NCBI RefSeq assembly: GCF_947366995.1
Contig: NZ_CANBCC010000034.1
Span: 1 to 42,063 of the forward strand
Reading direction: 5' to 3'
Source: an uncultured Aquabacterium sp.
GTDB lineage: Bacteria; Pseudomonadota; Gammaproteobacteria; Burkholderiales; Burkholderiaceae_C
Length of the DNA stretch: 42,063 nucleotides
In this document: positions 18,456 to 26,727 of the stretch, piece after piece
How positions within the stretch are numbered: position 1 is the stretch's first letter
Layout of the letters: every line of letters starts with the position of its first letter
Made by a program: the position numbers and the translations under genes
Notes under the pieces: generated by a model
What the model was told of the DNA's origin: nothing
Seen by the model: only the letters and a program-made list of their open reading frames with translations
Databases searched by the model: none

Positions 18456-19783
18456 GCCGCTGGCGCGGCGTGAACCACCCGTTGCGGGAACGGGATCTCG
18501 ACGCCGAGGCGGTTGAACAGGCTCAGCAGGGCCAGATTCACCTCGGAACGCAGGTTCATCTGCCCGTTCTCCGGGTCGCCCACCCAGAAGTTGATCGTGA
18601 GCTCGAGCCCGTCCGCGGCAAAGGCTGTCAGGAACACCTGAGGCCGCGGGGTGTCGAGCACGCGAGAGATGGCCGCCACAGCGGCGACGATGTCGGGCAT
18701 CAGCGTGGTGAGGTCGGTGCCATAGCCGACCTGCACCACCGTGCTGAGCATCAGATCCGGGTCGGCCAGCGAGGCGTTCTCGACGCGCTGGGTGATCAGC
18801 AGTTCATTGGGCACGATCGATTCGCGCCCGTTTGCCGCTCGCAGCACGGTGTAGCGGGTGTTGATGTCGGTGATGCGGCCCTCGAAGTTGTCCACGCGCA
18901 CCAGGTCACCGATGCGCAGGCTGCGCTCGGCCAGGATGACGAAGCCGCTGACGTAGTTCGCCGCGAGCTTCTGCAGGCCGAAGCCGAGGCCGACGCCGAT
19001 GGCACCGCCCAGCACCGACAAGGCGGTGAGGTCGATGCCCGCAGCCGACAGCGCGACCAGCAGACCGCACGCCAGCAGCACGGCCCGGATGGCATTGGAC
19101 GCGATCTTGCGCAGCGACAGGTTGTCGGTGGCGCCCTTGAGCAACCGTGACTCGATCGCCGCCGACAGCGACAGCGAAAGGATGAGCACCACGATGGCGC
19201 TGAGCACCCCCTGCACCAGGCTCAGCAGGCTGACGCGGCTGCCGCCGAGTTTCCAGGTGAGGCGGTCCATCTCTTCGATGAGCAGCGGCAGCACGCCGGT
19301 GACCCACAGCACCATGCCGAGCCAGGCCACCCACGACACGGTGCGCTCCACCACCCGCACGGTCTGCGACGTGGGAAAGGCAGCGCCCAGCACCTTCACC
19401 GTGAGGCGAATCACGGCAAGCGACACGAGCACCGGCACCGCAATGCGGAACACGGCCAGCGGCATCTCGTCCTGCAGGATGCGGCGCACGCCCACAGCGA
19501 GGATCAAGGCGAGCAGGGGGAACAGCACGCCGTCGAACACCTTGCGGCCGAACCATACCGAGGACGGGTCGACCTGCCGGCCGCGCCACAGTCGCACAAG
19601 CAGCCAGGACACGCCCAGGCAGCCGAACAGCACGGCCAGCTCGGCCAACGCCGTGGGCTGGTTCAGTTGCGACCAGAGCTGGTTGAACTCGCCGGGGCGC
19701 CAGAGGTGGGCGGCATGGTCGGCGGCGCTGGTGGAAGAGGCGGCGAGGGTCTGGACAGTCAGGGTGTTGAACACGATGGACAC
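18452..19783 (-). CDS. MscS-family mechanosensitive ion channel
   Basis: This 443-residue membrane protein opens under membrane tension and releases solutes on osmotic downshock. Several N-terminal hydrophobic helices (about 45-245) precede the MscS core. The pore-lining helix is recognisable by its Gly/Ala pattern, LSVLGGAIGVGLGFGLQKLA, followed by NYVSGFVILAERSLRIGD and the cytoplasmic beta and alpha-beta domains (NTRYTVLRAANGRESIVPN). It is longer than E. coli MscS (286) because of extra N-terminal helices, like the MscK-type and medium-size homologues. The start is GTG without a clear ribosome site, so the exact N-terminus is uncertain. It lies between the deacetylase-family gene (22 bp upstream) and pssA (overlapping). 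Confidence 0.9.
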   Translation of the reverse strand: MSIVFNTLTVQTLAASSTSAADHAAHLWRPGEFNQLWSQLNQPTALAELAVLFGCLGVSWLLVRLWRGRQVDPSSVWFGRKVFDGVLFPLLALILAVGVRRILQDEMPLAVFRIAVPVLVSLAVIRLTVKVLGAAFPTSQTVRVVERTVSWVAWLGMVLWVTGVLPLLIEEMDRLTWKLGGSRVSLLSLVQGVLSAIVVLILSLSLSAAIESRLLKGATDNLSLRKIASNAIRAVLLACGLLVALSAAGIDLTALSVLGGAIGVGLGFGLQKLAANYVSGFVILAERSLRIGDLVRVDNFEGRITDINTRYTVLRAANGRESIVPNELLITQRVENASLADPDLMLSTVVQVGYGTDLTTLMPDIVAAVAAISRVLDTPRPQVFLTAFAADGLELTINFWVGDPENGQMNLRSEVNLALLSLFNRLGVEIPFPQRVVHAAPAA

Positions 19784-19805
19784 AGGAGGGATGACAGGCG
19801 GCGCG

Positions 19806-20744
19806 TCAGCGTTCTTCGATCAGGGTGCGAACGTGCGCGGCCACGCTGCGGCCCAGCGCACTGAGGTTGTAGCCGCCCTCCAGACAGGACACCACACGTC
19901 CTTCACAGAAGCGGCGGGCCACGTCGAGGATGCGGGCTGTGATCCAGGCGTAGTCGGCCTCGACCAGGCCCATGCCACCCATTTCGTCCTCCCGGTGACC
20001 GTCGAAGCCCGCCGAGATGAAGATCATCTCGGGGCGGAAGTCTTCCAGGCGGTACATCCAGTAGGAATCGACCACGTCGCGCACGGTGGCGCCATCGGTG
20101 CGCGCGGGCAGTGGCACGTTGACCATGTTGCCCGCCCGGCTGTCGGCGCCGCTGTAGGGGTAGAACGGGTGCTGGAAGAAGCTGACCATCAGCACACGGT
20201 CGTCGCCGGTCAGGATGTCCTCGGTGCCGTTGCCGTGGTGCACGTCGAAATCGACCACGGCCACACGCTGCAGTCCGCGCACATCGAGCGCGTGCCGTAC
20301 GGCCACCGCCACGTTGTTGAAGAAGCAGAACCCCATGGTCTGGTTGTGCATCGCGTGGTGGCCCGGCGGGCGCACGGCGCAGAAGGCATTGCTCAGTCGA
20401 CCGTCGAGCACAGCGTCGGTGGCGGCGACGGCCGCGCCGGCTGCCCGCCACGCCGCCGACCGGGTGCCCGGGCAGGCCCAGGTGTCAGGGTCGAGTGCGC
20501 GGGTGTCGCCGGTGGCTTCGAGCTGCTGCAGGAAGTCGTCCAGCGTCAGCACGTAATTGAGGTCGTGCGCCAGGGCGAGGTCGTTGTTCGAGGCCAGGGG
20601 CACCTCTTCCCGCTGCAGCAGGGCGTCCAGGCCCTGTGCACGCAACTGGTCCTCGATGGCGCTGATGCGCTGCGGACACTCCGGGTGGCCTGTGCCCATC
20701 TCGTGGGCCAGGCAGTCGGGGTGAGAAAAATAGCCGGTTGCCAT
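19806..20744 (-). CDS. Histone deacetylase family protein (zinc-dependent amidohydrolase)
   Basis: The 312-residue product belongs to the arginase/deacetylase fold. Family elements are clear: HPECPQRISAIEDQL near the N-terminus, RPPGHHAM with the two active-site histidines, VVDFDVHHGNGTEDI with Asp and His zinc ligands, SAGFDGHREDEMGG with the third ligand, and a C-terminal CLEGGYNLSALGRSVAAH. Bacterial relatives act on small acetylated amines (polyamine deacetylases, AcuC-like proteins); the substrate here is unknown. The start is supported by GAGAGA. The frame remains open to 20879, but that extension does not resemble the family and would run through the divergent moxR gene's 5' end. It heads the deacetylase-mscS-pssA gene string. 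Confidence 0.92.
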   Translation of the reverse strand: MATGYFSHPDCLAHEMGTGHPECPQRISAIEDQLRAQGLDALLQREEVPLASNNDLALAHDLNYVLTLDDFLQQLEATGDTRALDPDTWACPGTRSAAWRAAGAAVAATDAVLDGRLSNAFCAVRPPGHHAMHNQTMGFCFFNNVAVAVRHALDVRGLQRVAVVDFDVHHGNGTEDILTGDDRVLMVSFFQHPFYPYSGADSRAGNMVNVPLPARTDGATVRDVVDSYWMYRLEDFRPEMIFISAGFDGHREDEMGGMGLVEADYAWITARILDVARRFCEGRVVSCLEGGYNLSALGRSVAAHVRTLIEER

Positions 20745-20793
20745 GGGTCTCTCTCGGTCTGCAAGCCTGCGTGCTTTGGGGTATGGTCCGGGC

Positions 20794-21768
20794 ATGCTCC
20801 GCAACGACACACTGTCCGCTGCTCGGCCGGGCGCGGGCGCCGCCATGCCGCCGTCCTCTTCTTCACTCTCAGGCCTCATCGATCAGGTTAGCACGATCGT
20901 TGTCGGCAAACGGGAACAGGTGACGCTGGCCGTCATCTGTCTGCTGGCCTCGGGACACCTGTTGATCGAGGACGTGCCGGGGGTGGGCAAGACGACCCTG
21001 TCTCATGCGCTGGCGCGCTCGCTGGGGCTGCAGTTCGCCCGCGTCCAGTTCACGTCCGACCTGCTGCCCTCCGACCTGATCGGCGTGAGCGTGTACGAGC
21101 GGCAACAGGATCGCTTCGTATTCCACCCGGGCCCGGTGTTCTCGCAGGTGCTGCTGGCCGACGAGATCAACCGAGCCGGGCCGCGTACGCAAAGTGCGCT
21201 GCTGGAAGCAATGGAGGAACGCCAGGTGTCCGTGGACGGCGTGACCCGCGCCCTGCCCTCGCCCTTCTTCGTGATCGCCACGCAGAACCCCGGCGAGCAA
21301 CTCGGCACGCACCCACTGCCCGAGTCGCAGCTGGATCGGTTTGCCATGCGGCTGTCGCTAGGCTACCCGGCGCCGGCCGCCGAGCGCGCGCTGCTGGCCG
21401 GAGAGGACCGCCGCGAGGTGCTGCAGCACCTGCCCCCCGTCATGAGCCTGTCGGAATGGCAGCAATGGCAGACACGTGTGCATGACGTGCACGTGTCCGG
21501 CAGCCTGCTGGACTACCTGCAGGCTCTGTTGGCCGCCACCCGCGATGGCCAGTGGTGTGCGCAGGGCCTCAGCCCGCGCGCCGGCTTGTCGCTGCTGCGC
21601 CTGGCGCGCGCCCGGGCCCTTGTGTCGGGCCGCGGACACGTCTCGCCGGAAGACATTCAACAGCTGTGGGTGCCCGCCGTGGCGCACCGGCTGACGCCCT
21701 TGCCCCGCTCGGGGCGCAGTGCCGCGGCCCAGGCGCGCGCCCTGCTGGAGGCCGTGCCGCTGCCATGA
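20794..21768 (+). CDS. MoxR family AAA+ ATPase
   Basis: MoxR proteins are AAA+ chaperones thought to activate partner proteins. Walker A (EDVPGVGKTTLSHALA), Walker B (LLADEINRAGP), sensor 1 (VIATQNPGE) and the C-terminal lid (lysine-poor, GLSPRAGLSLLRLARA) are all clear. The start is uncertain: ATG codons at 20743, 20794 and 20845 are all in frame, none with a good ribosome site. The first overlaps the start codon of the divergent deacetylase gene. I use 20794 (324 residues). The stop codon overlaps the next start as ATGA, showing coupling to the DUF58 gene, the usual partner of MoxR. Confidence 0.92.
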   Translation: MLRNDTLSAARPGAGAAMPPSSSSLSGLIDQVSTIVVGKREQVTLAVICLLASGHLLIEDVPGVGKTTLSHALARSLGLQFARVQFTSDLLPSDLIGVSVYERQQDRFVFHPGPVFSQVLLADEINRAGPRTQSALLEAMEERQVSVDGVTRALPSPFFVIATQNPGEQLGTHPLPESQLDRFAMRLSLGYPAPAAERALLAGEDRREVLQHLPPVMSLSEWQQWQTRVHDVHVSGSLLDYLQALLAATRDGQWCAQGLSPRAGLSLLRLARARALVSGRGHVSPEDIQQLWVPAVAHRLTPLPRSGRSAAAQARALLEAVPLP

Positions 21769-22784
21769 GGCCCGCCGCGCCCGGGGCCCTGCCGCGCATG
21801 CGCACGCGCTGGACGCACTGGTGGGTGTCGCGCCTGCCGCGCACCGACCGGCTGACGCTCACGCACCGCAACCTCTACATCCTGCCGAGCCGGGCGGGCT
21901 GGTCGCTCGCCGTCGTCACGCTGGTGCTGCTGCTGGCCTCGGTCAACGAGCAGATCAACCTGGGGTACGCGTTGGCCTTTGCGCTGACCGGCGCGGCGCT
22001 GGCCGGGCTCCACCAGACCCACGGCAATTTGCAGGGCATGACGTTGACGCTTCACCCACCGCCCAGCACGCATGCCGGCGAAGCACTGACGCTGACGGTG
22101 ACGCTCGACGGCGGTGCACAACGCCGGGGACGCCACGGGCTGCGGCTGCAAGCCCAGGACGCCGAAGGCGACGCGCCGGCGCTGGAGGTCGAAGTGGCGC
22201 CGGGAGCGGCCCAGTGGGTTGAACTGGATGTGCCAGCGCCTGCGCGCGGAAGACACCCTCTGCCCCGCATCGGCATCGAAAGCCGTTACCCGCTGGGGCT
22301 CTTCCGTGTGTGGGCATGGTGGCGGCCCGCGAGCACCGTGCTGATCTGGCCGGCACTCGACACCCAGGCACCGCCGGTACAGAGCCAGATGATGGCGGGC
22401 GCCGCAGACAGTGGCGGCCCGGCGCGTGAGGTAGACCAGCAAGCCACGCCCGAGGGCTTGCGCGCCTACCAGCGCGGCGACCCCATGCACTGGATTGCCT
22501 GGAAAAAATCGAGCGGTGGCGACACGTTGGTGAGCCGCGAGCGTCTGCCCGAGCGGAGCCACACCCTGTGGCTGGACTACGCCCGCAGCCCGGGTCTGGC
22601 CGGACTGGCACACGAGGCGCGCCTGAGCCGCCTGGCGGCATGGTTGCATGAGGCGGAAGCACTGGAAGGCCTGGCCCTGCAGTACGGCCTTCAACTGCCC
22701 GATCAGCGGGTGGAAGCGGGGCGCAGCGCCGCTCACCTGCGGCACTGCCTGGATGTGCTGGCCGAATGCGAGGGCCCGGCATGA
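21765..22784 (+). CDS. DUF58 domain-containing membrane protein
   Basis: This 339-residue protein has two adjoining N-terminal membrane helices (about 40-80) and a large soluble part with the DUF58 signature GLRAYQRGDPMHWIAWKKSSGG near residue 240. DUF58 proteins have a vWA-like region and are encoded with MoxR ATPases and TgpA-like transglutaminases, exactly as here. The precise role is not established; involvement in envelope maintenance or protein activation is inference. The start overlaps the moxR stop, and its own stop overlaps the tgpA start, both as ATGA, so the three are translationally coupled. Confidence 0.9.
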   Translation: MRPAAPGALPRMRTRWTHWWVSRLPRTDRLTLTHRNLYILPSRAGWSLAVVTLVLLLASVNEQINLGYALAFALTGAALAGLHQTHGNLQGMTLTLHPPPSTHAGEALTLTVTLDGGAQRRGRHGLRLQAQDAEGDAPALEVEVAPGAAQWVELDVPAPARGRHPLPRIGIESRYPLGLFRVWAWWRPASTVLIWPALDTQAPPVQSQMMAGAADSGGPAREVDQQATPEGLRAYQRGDPMHWIAWKKSSGGDTLVSRERLPERSHTLWLDYARSPGLAGLAHEARLSRLAAWLHEAEALEGLALQYGLQLPDQRVEAGRSAAHLRHCLDVLAECEGPA

Positions 22785-24913
22785 GCGCCCTTCCCTCGCG
22801 CAGCGGCCTCACCCGGGAGGGCCGTGACACCCTGTGGCTGCTGGCGGTTCTGGCACTCACCATCGCGCCCCATGTGGGGCGGCTGCCCGTGTGGTGCCTG
22901 GCGGGCACTGCGGGGGCCATCGGGTGGCGCGCATGGATCGCATGGCGTGACGCTGCCCTGCCGCCACGCTGGGTGTTGTTGCTCGCCCTCGCAATCAGTG
23001 TGGGAGCCACCTTGCTGACCTTCCAGTCGCTGCTGGGCCGCGCCGCGGGCGTCACGCTCGTCACGCTGCTGGCGGGTCTGAAGACACTGGAGCTGCGGGC
23101 GCGGCGCGATGCCTTTGTCGTCACCTCACTGGGCTTCTTCCTGATTCTGACGCAGTTCCTGCATGACCAGGGTCCACTGAATGCGCTGCTGATGACCGTG
23201 GCCCTGCTCGGGCTGCTGACCAGCCTCGTGCTGGCCCAGCGGCCACTGGGCCGCCCCCCGCTCCGCGAGGTGATGGGCGAAGCCGGTCGGGCGTTGCTGT
23301 GGGGGCTGCCACTGGCGGTGGTCCTCTACCTCTTTTTCCCACGGTTCGGGCCTTTGTGGTCGTTGCCAAACGACGCGGGCGCGCGAACCGGCCTGTCGGA
23401 GCAGATGGAGTTGGGCCATGTGGCGGAGTTGGCGCAGGACGACACCATTGCGATGCGCGTGCGCTTCGAAGGCGAGCCGCCCCCGCCTCGCGCACTGTAC
23501 TTTCGCGGGCCGGTGCTGGATCTGTTCGACGGCCAGACATGGCGCAGCCTGCCCTCCGAAGCGCCGCAGCGCTGGCGGCCCTCGATGGGACCGGCCGCCG
23601 ATGCGCGCGCGGCGTGGACCTACAGCATCACGCTGGAGGCGCTGAGCCTGCCGACGCTGCCCCTACTCGAGGGCACGGCGAACGCCCGCATCACCTCACC
23701 GGCCACGCTGCCGCAGCCTCGCCGCCTGGGCATGGAGTGGAGCCTGGGCCGCGCGCCAAAAGACCGCATCACCGTGGCCGCACAGGCACGCCCCGCCTGG
23801 CGACCCCTGCTGGATGACGACGATCCGATGCTGCGCACCTGGCTCGCGCTGCCGGCTGGCCACGCAAGCCAGACCGTGGCCTGGGCACAGGCCCTTCGAG
23901 GTCGACCGGAGTTGCAGCAGGCGGGTGTGCCCGCACGGGTGCAGGCCGTGCTGCGCCACATTCGCACGGGTGGCTACAGCTATACGCTCGCACCGGGCGT
24001 GGACGAACCGGACGCGGCGGGGCGCCTGCCCGACCCGGTGGACACCTTCTGGCTGAACCGGCGTGCCGGCTTCTGCGAGCATTTCGCCGCCGCTTTCGTC
24101 GTCGTCATGCGCGCCATGGACGTGCCGGCACGGGTGGTGACAGGCTTTCAGGGGGCCGAGCGCAACCCGGTGGACGGCCTGTACGAGGTGCGCAACCGGG
24201 ACGCACACGCGTGGGCCGAGATCTGGTGGCCCGGCCGGGGATGGACCCGCGTGGACCCGACCGCCGCCGTGGCACCCGACCGCGTGGAACGCCCTCGCCG
24301 ACTGTTGAACACGCCGGTGGGCCAGGCCGGCCCGCTGGCCACCATGGCACCGGACTGGGTGCGCCAGGCCCGCGCCGCCATGGACGCGGCACGCCACCGC
24401 TGGAACATGTGGGTGCAAGGCTACGACCGCCAGAAGCAGTTCGACCTGCTGAAGAACGCTGGCTGGGACGCGCCGGACAGCACCGACCTGCTGCGTTTGG
24501 CCGGGCTGGCACTGGCAGTCGGCAGCCTGGCGGGCGTGGCCTGGATACTGTGGCAGCACCCGACCCGGCGCGCCTCGGCATGGCAGCACACCTTGCAGCA
24601 GCTGGCGAGCAACCTGGCGCGCGCAGGTCTGCATCCGCCCGCTGGCAGCCCCGCGGCCCCCTCGCCACTCACGTGGGCCAGCCTGGTGGAGGCCACCCTG
24701 CAGGCCCCCCGGCAGGCGAGCGAGTCAGAGCGGGCCGCGGCGGGCGCGCTCGCCGAGCGCCTTCGCGCCCTGGACGCCTCGCACTATGGCGCGACCCCAC
24801 AGCGCCCCGCCCGGCTGCGCCTCGAACAGCGCGCCCTGCGCCGACTGATCCGGCAATGGCGCGACAGTCGCCGCAATGCGCCGCGCCACGGCGGCACGGG
24901 AGCGCCACGCTGA
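22781..24913 (+). CDS. tgpA: TgpA-like transglutaminase membrane protein (DUF3488 + transglutaminase + DUF4129)
   Basis: This 710-residue protein has about six N-terminal membrane helices (about 15-190), a periplasmic transglutaminase-like domain, another helix (about 573-590, LLRLAGLALAVGSLAGVAWIL) and a C-terminal cytoplasmic segment. The Cys-His-Asp triad is visible at Cys432 (AGFCEHFAAAF), His476 (DAHAWAEIW) and Asp492 (RVDPTAAV). TgpA of Pseudomonas aeruginosa was reported essential, with a transglutaminase fold in the periplasm; the natural substrate is unclear. The ATGA overlap with the DUF58 gene sets the start. The gene ends 41 bp before the MltB-like gene, pointing to a shared transcript and a possible cell-wall connection. 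Confidence 0.92.
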   Translation: MSALPSRSGLTREGRDTLWLLAVLALTIAPHVGRLPVWCLAGTAGAIGWRAWIAWRDAALPPRWVLLLALAISVGATLLTFQSLLGRAAGVTLVTLLAGLKTLELRARRDAFVVTSLGFFLILTQFLHDQGPLNALLMTVALLGLLTSLVLAQRPLGRPPLREVMGEAGRALLWGLPLAVVLYLFFPRFGPLWSLPNDAGARTGLSEQMELGHVAELAQDDTIAMRVRFEGEPPPPRALYFRGPVLDLFDGQTWRSLPSEAPQRWRPSMGPAADARAAWTYSITLEALSLPTLPLLEGTANARITSPATLPQPRRLGMEWSLGRAPKDRITVAAQARPAWRPLLDDDDPMLRTWLALPAGHASQTVAWAQALRGRPELQQAGVPARVQAVLRHIRTGGYSYTLAPGVDEPDAAGRLPDPVDTFWLNRRAGFCEHFAAAFVVVMRAMDVPARVVTGFQGAERNPVDGLYEVRNRDAHAWAEIWWPGRGWTRVDPTAAVAPDRVERPRRLLNTPVGQAGPLATMAPDWVRQARAAMDAARHRWNMWVQGYDRQKQFDLLKNAGWDAPDSTDLLRLAGLALAVGSLAGVAWILWQHPTRRASAWQHTLQQLASNLARAGLHPPAGSPAAPSPLTWASLVEATLQAPRQASESERAAAGALAERLRALDASHYGATPQRPARLRLEQRALRRLIRQWRDSRRNAPRHGGTGAPR

Positions 24914-24954
24914 TCAGGCACACTGCGCGCTGTCACTCGTCCTCTGCCCTGCCC

Positions 24955-26169
24955 GTGCCCCGCTTTCCCGCTGACCTGCTGTCTTCCGCCGTGCGCGCCC
25001 GATCTGCTTCCGCCTTGCTGATGAGCCTGGCGCTCACCGCCTGCGGCACACGTGCCCCCGCGCCCCAAGCCATCCCGAATGCCAGCATCGCCTCACAGCC
25101 TGCTCGGGCTGGCGCCGACCCCTCCGTCGAGCAGACCGACACCGCGTTGGCGGCCGCGCCTCCGCCCCCTGCCCCACCGGCGTCCTTGCCCGACGTGCCA
25201 CCCAGCGATGCAACCAGCTACGCAGACCGGGCAGACGCTCGCGCCCTTGCGGAGCGCATTGCACTGGAACACGGTCTGAACCCGGCATGGACGGCGCAGG
25301 CGCTGGCCGGCGCCCGATACCGGGCCGCCGTGGCACGCCTGATGATGCCGCCCCAGGCCGGCACGCCAAAGAACTGGGCCGCCTATCGCAGCCGCTTCGT
25401 GGAGCCGATTCGCATTCGCGCCGGTGTTGCGTTCTGGCGCCAGCACGAAGCGACGCTGCAGCGCGCCGAGACCCTGTACGGGGTACCGGCTGAAATCATT
25501 GCGGGTGTGCTCGGCGTCGAAACCATTTATGGCCGACAGACCGGGCAGTTCCGCGTGCTCGACGTGCTGGCCACACTCAGCCTCGATTTTCCCAAGGGAC
25601 GCAGCGATCGCAGCGCTTATTTCCGCAGCGAACTGGGCCAGTTCCTGAAACTGTGCGAGGAGCAGGGCACCGCGCCGGAAACGGTGCTCGGCTCTTATGC
25701 CGGGGCAATCGGGCTGCCCCAATTCATGCCGGGCTCGATTCGAAGGTACGCTGTGGATTTCGATGGGGATGGCCGCATCGACCTGTCGCGCAGTCCTGCT
25801 GACGCCATCGGCAGCGTGGGCCATTACCTCGCCCGACACGGATGGAAGCCCGGCTGGGCCAGCCATTTTGACGTGAAGCCCCCCGAAAACCAGGACGCCC
25901 TCGGCAAACTGCTGGCACCGGATATCAAGCCGACTTTCTCGGCACGTGAAATGGGGGAACTCGGGGCCGCGCTGCCGCCGGAAGGCCAGGCCCACCCCGG
26001 CGCACTGGCCATGGTGCTGCTGCAGAATGGCCGCGACGCACCCACCCTGGTGGCGGGAACGGACAATTTCTATGCCGTCACACGGTACAACCAATCCAGC
26101 TACTACGCGCTTGCAGTCATTCAGCTCGGTCAGGCCGTTCGACTGGAGAGTCAGCGCGGTTCGCGCTGA
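24955..26169 (+). CDS. mltB: Lytic murein transglycosylase, MltB family (lipoprotein)
   Basis: This enzyme cleaves the glycan strand of peptidoglycan with 1,6-anhydro-MurNAc formation. An N-terminal lipoprotein signal ends LALTAC, followed by an Ala/Pro-rich linker and the SLT_2 domain. The catalytic glutamate is in GVLGVETIYGRQTG (Glu189 from this start), with SYAGAIGLPQFMPGS and DFDGDGRIDL as further family motifs. A short C-terminal domain ends TRYNQSSYYALAVIQL. No ATG is positioned before the signal peptide; GTG codons at 24955 and 24991 are both plausible and neither has a ribosome site. It follows tgpA closely on the same strand. Confidence 0.92.
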   Translation: MPRFPADLLSSAVRARSASALLMSLALTACGTRAPAPQAIPNASIASQPARAGADPSVEQTDTALAAAPPPPAPPASLPDVPPSDATSYADRADARALAERIALEHGLNPAWTAQALAGARYRAAVARLMMPPQAGTPKNWAAYRSRFVEPIRIRAGVAFWRQHEATLQRAETLYGVPAEIIAGVLGVETIYGRQTGQFRVLDVLATLSLDFPKGRSDRSAYFRSELGQFLKLCEEQGTAPETVLGSYAGAIGLPQFMPGSIRRYAVDFDGDGRIDLSRSPADAIGSVGHYLARHGWKPGWASHFDVKPPENQDALGKLLAPDIKPTFSAREMGELGAALPPEGQAHPGALAMVLLQNGRDAPTLVAGTDNFYAVTRYNQSSYYALAVIQLGQAVRLESQRGSR

Positions 26170-26174
26170 ACATT

Positions 26175-26224
26175 ACCTTCATTTACTGAAGGTGGGTCAG
26201 AGGATAATGAGGGTCGCGTTATCC
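26175..26224 (+). promoter_or_regulatory. Two inverted repeats upstream of the H-NS-like gene
   Basis: ACCTTCA (26175-26181) and TGAAGGT (26187-26193) form a perfect repeat with a five-base centre. Twenty bases on, GGATAA (26202-26207) and TTATCC (26219-26224) form a second one. A GATAAT hexamer (26203-26208) could be a -10, with TTTACT (26182-26187) 15 bp before it as a short-spaced -35. No T-run follows either repeat, so operator function is more likely than termination. Confidence 0.4.
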
Positions 26225-26319
26225 TTATATCGCCCGGGTGGTGTTGAGTGGGTAGAATGAACGCCACAAGCGCTCTCCCCGCACTCATCAAAGCGCCCGT
26301 CCAAACCAAAGGAATCCTC

Positions 26320-26652
26320 ATGAGCACCTACCAAGATCTCGTCGCCAAACGTGATGAACTGACCCGCCAGGCCGCCGAACTGGAAAAGCAGTTGCAGGAA
26401 GCGCGTCGTGCCGAACGCGCTGGTGTGATCGCGCAGATCAAGTCGCTGATGGCCGAGCACGAGTTGACGGTGGCCGATCTGGGTGGCAAGACGGGCAAGG
26501 CCAATGGCACGTCGTCGACGGCGGGCCGCAAGGTCGCCCCGAAGTACCGCAATGCCAGCACCGGCGAAACCTGGACAGGTCGGGGCCTGCAGCCGAAGTG
26601 GATTCAGGCCGCCATTGCCTCGGGCAAGAAGCTCGAAGATTTCGCGATCTGA
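26320..26652 (+). CDS. H-NS family histone-like nucleoid-structuring protein
   Basis: This 110-residue DNA-binding protein has an N-terminal charged coiled-coil oligomerisation region (about 1-50, rich in Glu, Lys and Ala), a Gly/Ser/Thr linker and the C-terminal H-NS DNA-binding domain, YRNASTGETWTGRGLQPKWIQAAIASGKKLEDFAI. The DNA-contact loop reads GRGLQPKW, where many homologues have QGR or RGR, so the third arginine is Leu here. AAAGGA eight bases upstream supports the start. Such proteins silence AT-rich or horizontally acquired DNA. It is followed by a strong terminator shared with the convergent M16 peptidase gene. Confidence 0.93.
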   Translation: MSTYQDLVAKRDELTRQAAELEKQLQEARRAERAGVIAQIKSLMAEHELTVADLGGKTGKANGTSSTAGRKVAPKYRNASTGETWTGRGLQPKWIQAAIASGKKLEDFAI

Positions 26653-26677
26653 CGCCCTGGGCCTCCATCGCCCCTAT

Positions 26678-26707
26678 GAAAAAGCCGGCTCAACAGCCGG
26701 CTTTTTC
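26678..26707. terminator. Bidirectional terminator between H-NS-like and M16 peptidase genes
   Basis: GAAAAAGCCGGCT (26678-26690), a CAAC loop and AGCCGGCTTTTTC (26695-26707) form a perfect 13-bp stem with A- and T-runs on both sides, directly between two convergent genes. Confidence 0.92.
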
Positions 26708-26727
26708 GTTCAGAGATACGCCAGGGG

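Noticed and set aside
26175-26193. ACCTTCA/TGAAGGT repeat as terminator of the MltB-like gene
   Set aside because: It is followed by GGGTC rather than a T-run on the plus strand, so an operator is more likely.
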